Source: Bacillota bacterium
GTDB taxonomy: Bacteria; Bacillota; Clostridia; DSM-8532
Reading direction: 5' to 3'
DNA: 25,210 nt
Assembly: GCA_023459915.1 (NCBI GenBank)
Contig: JAEWSN010000114.1
Location: 1 to 25,210 of the forward strand
How positions within the stretch are numbered: position 1 is the stretch's first letter; each line of letters opens with the position of its first letter. A model generated the notes under the pieces. The model worked only from the letters and a program-made list of their open reading frames with translations, did not search any database and was not told where the DNA came from. The position numbers were made by a program, and so were the translations under genes. Shown one piece after another: positions 15,674 to 24,066 of this stretch.

Positions 15674-16183
15674 ATGGACATACAGCAGGCCATTTCAACG
15701 CGAAGGAGCATCCGAAAGTATACGGGGGAACCCGTTTCAGAGGAACAGATCAAGGCGGTGATTCGGGCGGGTACCTATGCGCCTTCCGCGCACAATGGGC
15801 AGCCCTGGCGCTTTGTGGTGGTGCGGGACGCCGGGATGCTCGAAAAGATTGCGGCATTCCACCCCTATGGGAAGATGGCGCCCCAGGCCGGTTGCGCCAT
15901 CATTGTCTGCGGGGATGAAGCCGCGCAGCCGGCGGACAAGTTTCTGGGACAGGACTGCGGGGCCTGCATCGAAAACATGCTGCTGTCCGCCCATGGCTTG
16001 GGACTGGGCACCGTATGGTGCGGACTGCATCCCGTGAAGCGTCTCACGACAGCGTTCGGGGAATGGCTGAAGCTGCCGGAGGGAATCATTCCCATTGGCA
16101 TGGTGGTGATTGGCCACAGCGCGGAGACGCGTGAGGTCAAGGAGCGGTACGACGCGCAAAAGGTACACTGGGAGACCTGGTGA
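15674..16183 (+). CDS. Nitroreductase family protein (FMN-dependent)
   Basis: This compact 169-residue flavoprotein is of the nitroreductase fold. These enzymes use FMN and NAD(P)H to reduce nitro compounds, quinones or related acceptors. The N-terminal STRRSIRKYTGEPV (about 8-21) binds the FMN phosphate. APSAHNGQPWRFVVV (about 36-50) is the signature second block, and the C-terminal GLGTVWCG plus the IIPIGMVVIGHSAE region complete the fold. The length fits the small clostridial subgroup. GGGAGG at 15661-15666 is 7 bp before the ATG. The natural substrate is not predictable. No partner gene is coupled; the ABC exporter genes downstream have their own promoter. Confidence 0.93.
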   Translation: MDIQQAISTRRSIRKYTGEPVSEEQIKAVIRAGTYAPSAHNGQPWRFVVVRDAGMLEKIAAFHPYGKMAPQAGCAIIVCGDEAAQPADKFLGQDCGACIENMLLSAHGLGLGTVWCGLHPVKRLTTAFGEWLKLPEGIIPIGMVVIGHSAETREVKERYDAQKVHWETW

Positions 16184-16200
16184 CCAACGCTCCCGGATAT

Positions 16201-16245
16201 GCCCGGCCATGCATTCCGAGAAAGCGCTTCGTATGCGCTTCGGGC
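16201..16245 (+). terminator. Possible hairpin terminator after the nitroreductase gene
   Basis: AAGCGC (16222-16227) pairs with GCGCTT (16235-16240), and an outer GCCCG/CGGGC pair (16201-16205, 16241-16245) encloses it with a bulge on the left. It begins 18 bp after the stop codon. No T-run follows, so it is not a classical terminator; it could be an mRNA-stabilising stem or part of the repeat element that follows. Confidence 0.3.
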
Positions 16246-16280
16246 CTCGCCGGTCAGGAATTGCAATGGATCTGCCGTTA

Positions 16281-16376
16281 CTGCGGTGGCGTCAAAACAT
16301 CTGAAACGGTCATAACTCCGGCCGTTGTGAGAATCATTCAGGATGAAATTGTTTTGGATGTTCAACGGCCGGAGTA
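16281..16376. repeat. Dispersed palindromic element, copy B
   Basis: The left 44 bp (16281-16324) match copy A at 38 positions. ACTCCGGCCGTTG (16315-16327) and CAACGGCCGGAGT (16363-16375) form a perfect 13-bp inverted repeat around a 35-bp loop. Copy A looks like the same element with the loop removed. It lies in the 402-bp gap between the nitroreductase and ABC genes, before the ABC promoter. Confidence 0.75.
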
Positions 16377-16422
16377 ATCGTCGGGAATGTTCCGTTAGGA
16401 TCAATCTGTCTCGCGGATTGTG

Positions 16423-16451
16423 TTGACTTTCCCGGCAAACCCGCCTACGAT
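16423..16451 (+). promoter_or_regulatory. Promoter of the ABC exporter operon
   Basis: TTGACT (16423-16428) and TACGAT (16446-16451) are separated by exactly 17 bp, a good sigma-A-type pair (5 of 6 and 4 of 6). Predicted start is near 16458, leaving a leader of about 128 nt. The leader contains a perfect TGACGCGTCA palindrome (16522-16531), a possible operator. Apart from this and copy B, the gap holds nothing recognisable. Confidence 0.65.
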
Positions 16452-16585
16452 GAAGATCGCGGCTTTTTTATCGCGTGATTGGATTGCCCGCATTGGCAGG
16501 ACACACGTGGGTGCGTTTTCATGACGCGTCACGTTAACACACCACTTTGTACCACCTTGTTGTCCACATCCTGGAGGAAACGTTC

Positions 16586-18328
16586 ATGAAAACCTTGCTG
16601 TCCCTGATGAAAAAAAGCTGGGGCTACTATGTGGTGGCCTTTGCCGTGATGATCGCCAGCATCGTGCTGGACATGTTCAACCCGCGCATGATCCAGCGGC
16701 TCATCGATGAGGTGATCATCGGCCAGAACCGGGGTGCCTTTCGGGGCATTCTCATCATGCTGGTCGCCATCACCGTTGGCCGGGCCATTTTTGGATACAC
16801 GAAGGAAATGATGTTCGATCTCTCAAGCTCGAAGATCATCATCCAGCTGCGCCAGAAGCTGTTTAATCACATCCAGAAGCTGTCGTTTTCGTTTTTTGAC
16901 AAGAACAATACCGGCGAGCTGATGTCCCGTGTCAAGGATGACGCGGAGAACGTCATGAACGCCATCTGCTTTGGGTTCATGCTGTTCGCCGAGCAGGCGA
17001 TCTATTTCATCATCGCGTCGGTGATTCTGTTCACCATCAACTGGAAGCTGGCCGTGATGAGCCTGTGTGTGCTGCCCATCATCGCCTTTGTGGCCATGCG
17101 CCTGGAAAAGCGTGTGGGCAAGACCTTCGAGGAGATCAGCGATCAGCGCGCGCTCATGAACACCACCGCCCAGGAGAACCTGGCCGGGGTGCGCCTGGTG
17201 AAGGCGTTTGGGCGGGAACGCCACGAAATTGAGAAGTTCCTGTCCCAGAACAGGGAGAACTACCGTCTCAATGTGAACCAGGCGAAAATCTGGGCCCGCT
17301 ACCAGCCGCGCATCGAGTTCCTGTCCAACCTCATCGTGGTGCTGGTGACCTCGGTCGGCGGCTGGCTGGTCATCGGCGGGGAGCCGGATTTCACCATCGG
17401 CACGCTGGTGGCGTACACCAACTACATTTACATGCTCATCTGGCCCATGCGCATGCTCGGCTGGCTCATCAACGTGCTGGCGCAGTGCCTGGCCTCCATT
17501 AAAAAAATCGACGTGCTGTTCGCGGAGCAACCTGAAATCCAGGAGCCCGCGGTACCACAAGAGCCGGTTGCGCGTCGCGGACACGTGGTGTTCGACCATG
17601 TGAGCCTTGAGGCCAACGGCATGAAAATCCTTGAAGACATCTGCCTGGACGCGAAGCCCGGCAGCACGGTGGCCATCATGGGGGCGACCGGATCAGGAAA
17701 GACCTCGCTCGTCAACCTCATCGGCCGGTATTATGACCCTACGGCGGGAAAGGTGATCGTCGATGGCACGGATGTCCGTGAACAGGCGCTCGAACCGCTC
17801 CGCAAAAGCGTGTCGGTGGTGATGCAGGAGGTGTTCCTGTTCTCGGACACCATTGAGGAGAACATCCGCTTCGGCAGCGACGACCTGCCGGTGGAGGCGC
17901 TGGTGCAGGCATCCAAGGACGCGCATGTCCATGAGTTCGTGATGAAGCTGCAGGACGGGTACAAGACACTCGTCGGGGAACGCGGCATCGGCCTTTCCGG
18001 CGGCCAGAAGCAGCGCATCTCCATGGCGCGGGCGTTGGCCCGCAACAGCGCGGTGCTGGTGTTCGACGATGCCACGTCGGCGCTGGACATGGAAACCGAG
18101 CATCAGATTCAGCAGGCGCTGCAGGCCAGAACCGAGGAGACAAAATTCATCATTGCCCATCGTGTGTCGGCCGTGAAGAACGCGGACGAAATTCTGTTCC
18201 TCGAAGGCGGACGGATTGTGGAGCGCGGCACGCATCAGGAATTGCTGGATTTGGGCGGCCGCTACTGGGACACGTACAACCTGCAGTTCCAGGGGCTCAT
18301 CGACATGCACGAGGAAGAGGCGGGATAA
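16586..18328 (+). CDS. ABC exporter half-transporter with degenerate ATPase site
   Basis: This 580-residue protein has an N-terminal six-helix type IV exporter domain (about 10-310) and a C-terminal ATPase domain (about 345-575). Walker A is GATGSGKTS, the signature motif is LSGGQKQR, and the switch His is in IIAHRVSAV. Walker B reads VLVFDDATSALD, so the catalytic Glu is Asp (residue 495). That is the usual state of the inactive-site subunit in heterodimeric exporters such as BmrC/BmrD, LmrC/LmrD and TM287/288. The partner follows 91 bp downstream with a canonical Glu. The substrate is probably a drug, lipid or peptide, but is not predictable. The start is chosen at 16586 because GGAGG lies 8 bp upstream; an in-frame ATG 39 bp earlier has no such site. 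Confidence 0.93.
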   Translation: MKTLLSLMKKSWGYYVVAFAVMIASIVLDMFNPRMIQRLIDEVIIGQNRGAFRGILIMLVAITVGRAIFGYTKEMMFDLSSSKIIIQLRQKLFNHIQKLSFSFFDKNNTGELMSRVKDDAENVMNAICFGFMLFAEQAIYFIIASVILFTINWKLAVMSLCVLPIIAFVAMRLEKRVGKTFEEISDQRALMNTTAQENLAGVRLVKAFGRERHEIEKFLSQNRENYRLNVNQAKIWARYQPRIEFLSNLIVVLVTSVGGWLVIGGEPDFTIGTLVAYTNYIYMLIWPMRMLGWLINVLAQCLASIKKIDVLFAEQPEIQEPAVPQEPVARRGHVVFDHVSLEANGMKILEDICLDAKPGSTVAIMGATGSGKTSLVNLIGRYYDPTAGKVIVDGTDVREQALEPLRKSVSVVMQEVFLFSDTIEENIRFGSDDLPVEALVQASKDAHVHEFVMKLQDGYKTLVGERGIGLSGGQKQRISMARALARNSAVLVFDDATSALDMETEHQIQQALQARTEETKFIIAHRVSAVKNADEILFLEGGRIVERGTHQELLDLGGRYWDTYNLQFQGLIDMHEEEAG

Positions 18329-18419
18329 ACGTCCACACCCTCGTTGCGCGCAGGCAGACAGACGGTTTTCGGTTCGGACGGAACACAGATCCGCCCGGAT
18401 CGTTTTGGAGGAGAAGACC

Positions 18420-20216
18420 ATGCCCATCAACAATTTCCGTGAAGACGAGGTCATGAAGGAAGAGATCAACTTCAAGACCATCGGCCGGCTCTTTGGCTAT
18501 CTGAAGCCCCATATGCCGGCCGTGGTGGTGACGCTGCTGCTGATGGCCATCACCATCGGCGTGGAGCTGTTCAACCCCTGGTTCCTGAAGCTGGGCATCG
18601 ACAAATACATCGCCAACGGCGACGGCCCCGGCATCCTGATGATCGGGGGCGTGATGATCGCGCTCAACGTGGTGATGATGTATTGCGCCCGCTTCCGGAT
18701 GGTGAAGATGTCGAAGGTGACCAACGACATCCTGCTGACCATCCGCCAGCAGCTGTACACCCACATCCAGAAGCTGTCGTTTTCCTTTTTCGACAGCCGG
18801 CCCGTCGGTAAAATTCTGGCCCGCATCATCGGGGACGTGAACGCGCTCAATGACCTGTTCACCAACAGCGTCACCACCCTGATTCCGGAAGTCATCAAGA
18901 TCATGGCTGTCGTGGTGATCATGCTGCTGATGAACTGGCGGCTGGCGCTGGCCGCGCTGGTGACGCTCCCGTTCATGGTGACCATCATGGTGTTTGTCAG
19001 CCGCGCCTCGCACAAGGGCTGGCAGCTGTTCCGCAAGAAGGCGTCGAACATGAACGCGTTCACGCATGAGGATTTCTCCGGCATCCGCGTGGTGCAGGCG
19101 TTTGCCGCTGAGAAGAACACCAGCCGCACGTTTTGGGAGCTGGTGACGGACTGGCGCAACGCGTTCATTTCCGCCGTCCGGTATGCCGATTTCTTCTGGC
19201 CTTCAGTGGAAATGTCCTGGGGCGTGGGCACCATCGTGGTGTTCTCGTTCGGCCTGCTGCTGCTGGATTCCGGCACCATCACCATTGGACTGCTGGTGGC
19301 CTTTTCCGGGTACATCGGCATGTTCTGGCAGCCCGTGATGAACATCTCCAATTTCTACAACCAGCTGGTCACCAACATCACCGGCGCGGAGCGCATTTTC
19401 GAAATCCTCGACATCAATCCGGACATCGCAAACCACACCGGCAGCGACGAACTGCCGCCCATCGACGGCCGGGTGACGTTTGACCATGTCTCCTTCGGTT
19501 ATGAAACCGGAAAACCCGTTCTCAAAGACGTTTCCTTTGATGTGAAGGCCGGAGAGACCATAGCGCTGGTGGGTCCCACCGGTGTGGGCAAGACCACCAT
19601 CGTCAACCTTGTCAGCCGGTTTTACGAGGCACAGGAGGGACAGGTCCGCATCGACGGGCATGATGTCACCGGGGTGACCATCGAGAGCCTGCGCGCCCAG
19701 ATGGGCATCATGATGCAGGACAGCTTCCTGTTCTCCGGTACCATCCGCGACAACATCCGGTATGGCCGGCTCGATGCCACCGATGCCGAGGTGGAGGAAG
19801 CCGCGAAGGTGGTGCAGGCCCACGGCTTCATCATGCAGTTCGAGAAGGGGTATGACACGGATGTGAACGAACGCGGCGCGCGGCTGTCCGGCGGGCAGCG
19901 CCAGCTCATCGCGTTTGCCCGCGCGCTGCTGGCGAATCCGCGTATCCTGATTCTTGACGAGGCCACGGCCAGCATCGACACGCAAACCGAAAAACTGGTG
20001 CAGGACGGCATCCGCACGTTGCTGGCCGGCCGCACCTCGTTTGTCATCGCCCACCGGCTGTCCACCATCCAGAGCGCGGATCGCATCCTGGTCATCGAGG
20101 ATGGCGGCATTTCCGAGGCCGGCACGCATGAGGAGTTGATGAAAGCCGAGGGCTCCTACTGGCAGCTCTTCATGGCCCAGTTCAAGTTCCTGCACGCGGG
20201 AGAGGCGGCCTCGTAA
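18420..20216 (+). CDS. ABC exporter half-transporter with canonical ATPase site
   Basis: This 598-residue partner of the preceding gene has an extended hydrophilic N-terminus (about 20 residues), six membrane helices (about 30-325) and an ATPase domain (about 355-590). Walker A is GPTGVGKTT, the signature motif is LSGGQRQL, Walker B is ILILDEATASID with the catalytic Glu, and the switch His is in VIAHRLSTI. Together the two genes should form a heterodimeric exporter with one active and one degenerate ATP site. Both share the HIQKLSFSFFD coupling-helix block, which shows they arose by duplication. GGAGGAGAAG lies directly upstream of the ATG at 18420. A double hairpin follows the stop codon. 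Confidence 0.94.
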   Translation: MPINNFREDEVMKEEINFKTIGRLFGYLKPHMPAVVVTLLLMAITIGVELFNPWFLKLGIDKYIANGDGPGILMIGGVMIALNVVMMYCARFRMVKMSKVTNDILLTIRQQLYTHIQKLSFSFFDSRPVGKILARIIGDVNALNDLFTNSVTTLIPEVIKIMAVVVIMLLMNWRLALAALVTLPFMVTIMVFVSRASHKGWQLFRKKASNMNAFTHEDFSGIRVVQAFAAEKNTSRTFWELVTDWRNAFISAVRYADFFWPSVEMSWGVGTIVVFSFGLLLLDSGTITIGLLVAFSGYIGMFWQPVMNISNFYNQLVTNITGAERIFEILDINPDIANHTGSDELPPIDGRVTFDHVSFGYETGKPVLKDVSFDVKAGETIALVGPTGVGKTTIVNLVSRFYEAQEGQVRIDGHDVTGVTIESLRAQMGIMMQDSFLFSGTIRDNIRYGRLDATDAEVEEAAKVVQAHGFIMQFEKGYDTDVNERGARLSGGQRQLIAFARALLANPRILILDEATASIDTQTEKLVQDGIRTLLAGRTSFVIAHRLSTIQSADRILVIEDGGISEAGTHEELMKAEGSYWQLFMAQFKFLHAGEAAS

Positions 20217-20268
20217 GGAGGCCGCCTTTGCGTGTGGTCAAGCCCGGCTGACATGCCGGGCTTTCGTT
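20203..20268 (+). terminator. Double hairpin terminator after the ABC operon
   Basis: The first stem, AGGCGGCCTC (20203-20212) with GAGGCCGCCT (20218-20227), overlaps the stop codon. The second, AAGCCCGGC (20240-20248) with GCCGGGCTT (20255-20263), is followed by TCGTT. Both are strong. The T-tract after the second is short and interrupted, but position and stability fit termination between the convergent ABC and lipoprotein genes. Confidence 0.7.
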
Positions 20269-20304
20269 CCCGACTTCCACAACGCCTGATGGGCACGACA
20301 GTCG

Positions 20305-21150
20305 TCAGATGGTCCATTCACCGTGGACGATGCCCACCAGCTTCCAGTCTCCATTGTCGAGTTCGAACACCAGGCGCAGGCTGCGCCAGTCCATTCCATC
20401 AAATTGGGGATCGAACCCATTGAAATGAAAATCAAGAAATCGGGCGTTGGGATAGGCTGCCGACAGATTGTCGATAGTGTTGCCGTATCCAATCACCGTA
20501 TCGATGCCAATCACGTCCGGGTTTTCGTAATCCTGGTCGTACACATAACGGGCGTGATAAGCGGCATAGTCCATCAGCAGCGGATCTCCGGTTCCATCCT
20601 GTGCGCCCCAGTTGCTCTGAACAGGCGAGGAGATGGCCGTGGCCACTTGCGTGGAATTCAGGACCACATCCACGACGGTATCAACATACGGATACGGCGT
20701 GAACCGCACCCCCGAGGTGGGGTGTACATGCGCGGACAACGCCGCCATATCCGCATTCGCAAGCAACTGGACAACGGTCATGCCGGTCTGAACCAATGAA
20801 GCGGTGCTGGCAGTTGCTGGATTTCCGGGACCTTGGGGCGGACCGGTGGCCGCTTCGGCCTTGGCCAGATTTTCTTCGAGTTGTTTCACTGTCTGCGCGC
20901 TGGCTGTCAGTTCGGTTTCCTTTTGTGAGAGAGTTTGTGCCAGTGCCTCACGTTCGCCTGCCACTTCCAACAGCTCCGCCTGCAGCTGCTGTACCTGCGT
21001 TTGCAGCGCAGCCACTTCGTTTTGTATTGCGGCATTGTCCATGGATGGCGTTGTCCCCGGTTCCCCCGAGGAACACGCAGTGACGGCGAGCAGGAGCACC
21101 AAGAACAGAACAGCGGCGGATAATCGTTTTGGATGATGTATATGCTTCAT
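20305..21150 (-). CDS. Putative lipoprotein with coiled coil, unknown function
   Basis: I do not recognise a named family. The 281-residue protein starts with a lipoprotein signal: KRLSAAVLFLVLLLAVTAC, with the lipid-modified Cys at 26. A glutamine/glutamate-rich coiled coil (about 40-95; heptads of A, L and V such as EVAALQTQVQQLQAELLEV) and a Gly/Pro-rich linker (about 98-112) follow. The globular C-terminal part (about 118-281) ends LVFELDNGDWKLVGIVHGEWTI. Closing strands of this kind occur in NTF2-like or stalk-type lipoproteins. The likely location is the outer face of the cell membrane. AAGGAG is 8 bp before the ATG. The SGNH esterase gene lies 89 bp upstream on the same strand, so a joint role at the cell surface is possible. 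Confidence 0.85.
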   Translation of the reverse strand: MKHIHHPKRLSAAVLFLVLLLAVTACSSGEPGTTPSMDNAAIQNEVAALQTQVQQLQAELLEVAGEREALAQTLSQKETELTASAQTVKQLEENLAKAEAATGPPQGPGNPATASTASLVQTGMTVVQLLANADMAALSAHVHPTSGVRFTPYPYVDTVVDVVLNSTQVATAISSPVQSNWGAQDGTGDPLLMDYAAYHARYVYDQDYENPDVIGIDTVIGYGNTIDNLSAAYPNARFLDFHFNGFDPQFDGMDWRSLRLVFELDNGDWKLVGIVHGEWTI

Positions 21151-21164
21151 TTCATTTTCTCCTT

Positions 21165-21215
21165 GTGGCTGGGGTTATAATATGATAATACCACTCGGAA
21201 TAATAATGAAACTCT
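21165..21215 (-). promoter_or_regulatory. AT-rich promoter-like stretch before the lipoprotein gene
   Basis: About 40 bp of strongly AT-rich sequence stands out in this GC-rich window. On the minus strand it offers -10-like hexamers (TATCAT, TATTAT, TATAAC) but no good -35. It is probably the lipoprotein promoter; the exact box cannot be fixed. Confidence 0.35.
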
Positions 21216-21239
21216 GCGTATTGGATATCTGTGCAAGCA

Positions 21240-22340
21240 TCATCCATGCAAATGGCGCTTCAATCTTGTTGCCAGGATGGCGGCCAGCCGCTCATGCTGT
21301 GCCAATCCCGGATGGTTGCGGGCGCCGTCCGGCTTCATGCCGGGGACTGTTTCCATGAAGCAGCGGGCGTCTCCCGCTGCGCGCTGATCGTCCACCGCCT
21401 TCCGGATGAGGCTGAGAATGGGGTCGCCACCGGCCCAGAACACCCAGACAATCACGGCTTCCGGATTGTGTTCACGCAAAGCTGCCAGGAAGTCGCGGAT
21501 CCCTTTTCCGAGCGGGGCCAGGTTGTCCATGGACTGCTTGAACACCTCTCCGGTCACGGGATCCGTGAAGCCGTGTTCCGCGCGCAGGGCGTTCCAGTCG
21601 TTTGCACCCAGCGCGCAGACCACCAGATTGGGCTTCCAGGAAGTGAAGTCGTATGTGGCATCTCCACCATCACGGGCGCCGGTGACGCCGCAAACCTGAT
21701 GATAGTATTTCGGGATGCGGCTGTTCGGATCGTTGTCCCATCCCGAGCAGACGCCCCAGCCGCTTTGGGAGATGACACGGACCTCCGCGTTCAGCTTGTC
21801 CCCGATGCGCTGCGGATATCCTTTGGCGCCGGCGAACCAGAGAGGCAGCCATTCCGTGTCCGCCGGACAGCCCCAGGCGCCTTCCGCGCTGGTGAGGCTG
21901 TCCCCGATGAATTCGATGCGGCAGGCCGGTTCGGGCAATGGCGCCAGTTGTCCGTCACAGGCCAGTCCGTGGAGAAGCACCCGGCAGCGCGGGTCTCCCG
22001 GCATGGCCTGACTTTCACGCAGAATGCGCACGACATGGGATTGCGCCGGATCCAATCCCTGCAGCAGGGACAGGGTGTGACGGCCTTTCTGCAGCGGCAT
22101 GCGCAGCAGGTCCTGCCCGTTGAGCGAGAGGCTGATCCAGGGCGCATGATCCGTATAGTCTGCCTCCACATCCACCAGGAGGGAGGAAGCGCGCAGGTTG
22201 AACAACACGCCGGAGGCGGTCCAGTGCAATGGCAGCGGCCCTTCCGAACGCCCGTCCGTGCGGCCGAGGATGCGACAGTGGGGAATCTGGAACGGTGATG
22301 CAAAGGAAGGGTGGCCTTGTGGTTGTTGCGATGTGCTCAT
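21240..22340 (-). CDS. SGNH/GDSL esterase, carbohydrate esterase family 2-like
   Basis: This 366-residue protein has a beta-sandwich N-terminal domain (about 15-135) joined to an SGNH hydrolase domain (about 140-365), the architecture of CE2 acetyl esterases that deacetylate plant polysaccharide or sugar esters. The block I serine is in EFIGDSLTSAEGA (about 150). SQSGWGV gives the oxyanion Gly region, ALGANDW supplies the block III Asn, and the catalytic His is in the C-terminal NHPGLAQHERLA. The usual Asp three residues before that His is Asn, as CE2 enzymes tolerate incomplete triads. No signal peptide is visible, so it is probably cytoplasmic. The start at 22340 follows AAGGAGG with 6-bp spacing. 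An acetyl-sugar substrate would fit the neighbouring rhamnose catabolism but is unproven. Confidence 0.85.
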   Translation of the reverse strand: MSTSQQPQGHPSFASPFQIPHCRILGRTDGRSEGPLPLHWTASGVLFNLRASSLLVDVEADYTDHAPWISLSLNGQDLLRMPLQKGRHTLSLLQGLDPAQSHVVRILRESQAMPGDPRCRVLLHGLACDGQLAPLPEPACRIEFIGDSLTSAEGAWGCPADTEWLPLWFAGAKGYPQRIGDKLNAEVRVISQSGWGVCSGWDNDPNSRIPKYYHQVCGVTGARDGGDATYDFTSWKPNLVVCALGANDWNALRAEHGFTDPVTGEVFKQSMDNLAPLGKGIRDFLAALREHNPEAVIVWVFWAGGDPILSLIRKAVDDQRAAGDARCFMETVPGMKPDGARNHPGLAQHERLAAILATRLKRHLHG

Positions 22341-22428
22341 GGGTTGCCTCCTTGCTGATGTCGCGTTGCGGTTCTGATTGTGTTCCCATTGCATTGTATT
22401 CCTTTTTTCAGCCAGTGCTCAAGCTGTT

Positions 22429-22528
22429 GGTTTATCCTCTATTTGCTTCGCAAATAGAGGATAAACCCTGCATGCCTTCAGGCGAGTCCTTGGCAAGACC
22501 TCTATTTGCTTCGCAAATAGAGGATAAA
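22429..22528. repeat. Duplicated 30-bp hairpin element
   Basis: The same 30-bp sequence occurs at 22436-22465 and 22499-22528, separated by 33 bp of unrelated sequence. Each contains CCTCTATTTGC - TTC - GCAAATAGAGG, an 11-bp perfect stem with a 3-nt loop. In the first copy the pairing continues outward to 18 bp per arm (22429-22467). The AT-rich stem contrasts with the surrounding GC-rich DNA. It lies in the 279-bp region between the divergent esterase and MATE genes. Confidence 0.85.
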
Positions 22529-22588
22529 ATATGGTAAAATGAAAGTCTGAATTCTTTTCCGGGAAATGCCGGAATGCCGGATGTTATT

Positions 22589-22600
22589 ACTCCGGCCGTT
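22589..22600. repeat. Dispersed palindromic element, partial copy C
   Basis: ACTCCGGCCGTT here matches the core arm of copy B. On the opposite strand the match is AACGGCCGGAGTAAT, 15 bases shared with 16364-16378. It lies 6 bp before the purine-rich ribosome binding site of the MATE gene. Only one arm is present. Confidence 0.5.
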
Positions 22601-22619
22601 ACGCTGGAAAGGATGGCCC

Positions 22620-24023
22620 ATGTCACATCACGAACACAACGAAAAGCTTCGAACCGCGCCGGTGGGCCGGCTGCTGCTGCAATTCTCCATCCCCGCCATT
22701 GTCGGGATGATGGTCAATGCCCTGTACAATGTGGTGGATCGCATCTACATCGGCCGCATCGGCGCGCTGGCCATGACGGGCATTGGCTTGAACCAGCCCT
22801 TCATGCTGGTGTTGATGGGGTTTGGCATGCTTGTCGGCATCGGTGCCGCGGCCAGAATCTCCATCCGCCTCGGGGAGGGAAAACCGAAGGACGCGGAGCA
22901 TATTCTGGGGAATGCCATCACGCTGCTGGTTGGCGGCATGCTGTCCATTGCGATATTGGGGCTGATTTTCAAGCGCCCGCTCCTGTACCTGTTTGGTGCC
23001 AGTGGGGACACCTTCGACTACGCCAACGACTACATCACCATCATCCTCTACGGAGCCGTGTTCCAGGGCCTGGGCTTTGGCCTCAACCACAGCATCCGGG
23101 CGGAGGGAAACCCACGCATTGCGATGTACAGCATGCTGCTGGGTGCCCTGACAAACATCGCGCTCGACCCGCTGTTCATTTTTGGATTCGGCATGGGCAT
23201 CCGCGGGGCGGCGCTGGCCACCATCATTTCGCAGTTTGTCACGATGCTCTGGGTGCTGCACCACTTCATGTCCGGCAGGAGCAAAATCCGGTTCCATCCC
23301 GGCAACCTGCGGCTGCGCATGCCCATTGTGCTCAGCATTGTCAGCATTGGGGTGTCGCCCTTCATGATGCAGATTGCTGCCAGCATCGTGGGCATCGTGT
23401 CGAACAACGCGCTCAAGGACAATGGCGGGGACATGGCCATCGGGGCCATGACGGTCATCCAGTCCATCGTCATCTTCTTCCTGATGCCCATCTTCGGCAT
23501 CAATCAGGGGTCGCAGCCCATCCTTGGCTTCAACTACGGCGCGAAGGCCTATGACCGGGTGCGCAAAACCCTGCGGCTGGCCATCATGGCGGCTTCCAGC
23601 ATCGCCATCTTCGCGTTTCTGCTGACGCAGTTCTTCCCGGCAATGCTGATTCGCGCGTTCAACAACGAGCCCGAGCTGTTGTCGGTTGCGGTGCCGGGGA
23701 TCCGTATCTTCCTGAGCATGCTGCCGTTCATCGGGTTCCAGATTGTCAGCGCCAACTACTTCCAGGCCGTGGGCAAGGCCCCGAAGGCCATCTTCCTGAG
23801 CCTGCTGCGCCAGGTGATTGTGCTGATTCCCATGCTGCTGCTGCTGCCGAGGCTTTTTGGCCTGACCGGTGTCTGGATGGCCGGGCCGGTGGCCGACTTG
23901 ACGGCAACGGTGTTGACCGCTGTATTCCTGTTCTTCGAGCTGCGTCATCTTCGCGAGGCGCACGCGGCACAACAGGATGTGGCCGGGCCGGAAGGGGTTT
24001 CGATGGAGTCGGTGGAACCGTGA
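22620..24023 (+). CDS. MATE family multidrug efflux protein
   Basis: This 467-residue inner-membrane transporter has about 12 hydrophobic helices in two six-helix halves. The N-terminus RTAPVGRLLLQFSIPAIVGMMVNALYNVVDRIYIGRIG is a clear MATE signature. LNQPFMLVLMGFGMLVGIGAAARISIRLGEGK follows, and the second half repeats it with GINQGSQPILGFNYGAKAYDRVRKTL. These proteins expel cationic drugs or metabolites in exchange for Na+ or H+. The sequence resembles the MepA-like branch of Gram-positive bacteria. The start at 22620 is chosen because GGAAAGGA (22607-22614) is 5 bp upstream. No regulator is adjacent; the duplicated hairpins upstream are possible control elements. The substrate is unknown. 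Confidence 0.95.
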   Translation: MSHHEHNEKLRTAPVGRLLLQFSIPAIVGMMVNALYNVVDRIYIGRIGALAMTGIGLNQPFMLVLMGFGMLVGIGAAARISIRLGEGKPKDAEHILGNAITLLVGGMLSIAILGLIFKRPLLYLFGASGDTFDYANDYITIILYGAVFQGLGFGLNHSIRAEGNPRIAMYSMLLGALTNIALDPLFIFGFGMGIRGAALATIISQFVTMLWVLHHFMSGRSKIRFHPGNLRLRMPIVLSIVSIGVSPFMMQIAASIVGIVSNNALKDNGGDMAIGAMTVIQSIVIFFLMPIFGINQGSQPILGFNYGAKAYDRVRKTLRLAIMAASSIAIFAFLLTQFFPAMLIRAFNNEPELLSVAVPGIRIFLSMLPFIGFQIVSANYFQAVGKAPKAIFLSLLRQVIVLIPMLLLLPRLFGLTGVWMAGPVADLTATVLTAVFLFFELRHLREAHAAQQDVAGPEGVSMESVEP

Positions 24024-24066
24024 TTGCCTGTTTCGGCCTGCCAAAGATTGGGTTCCTTACAAGAGA

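Noticed and set aside
21177..21200. Possible PerR or Fur box in the AT-rich sequence before the lipoprotein gene
   Set aside because: Only the left half resembles the consensus; the right half does not align without gaps.
22436..22528. Two 30-bp repeats with a 33-bp spacer, resembling a minimal CRISPR
   Set aside because: Only two copies, a stem far more complete than in CRISPR repeats, pairing that extends beyond the repeat on one side, and no cas genes in the window.
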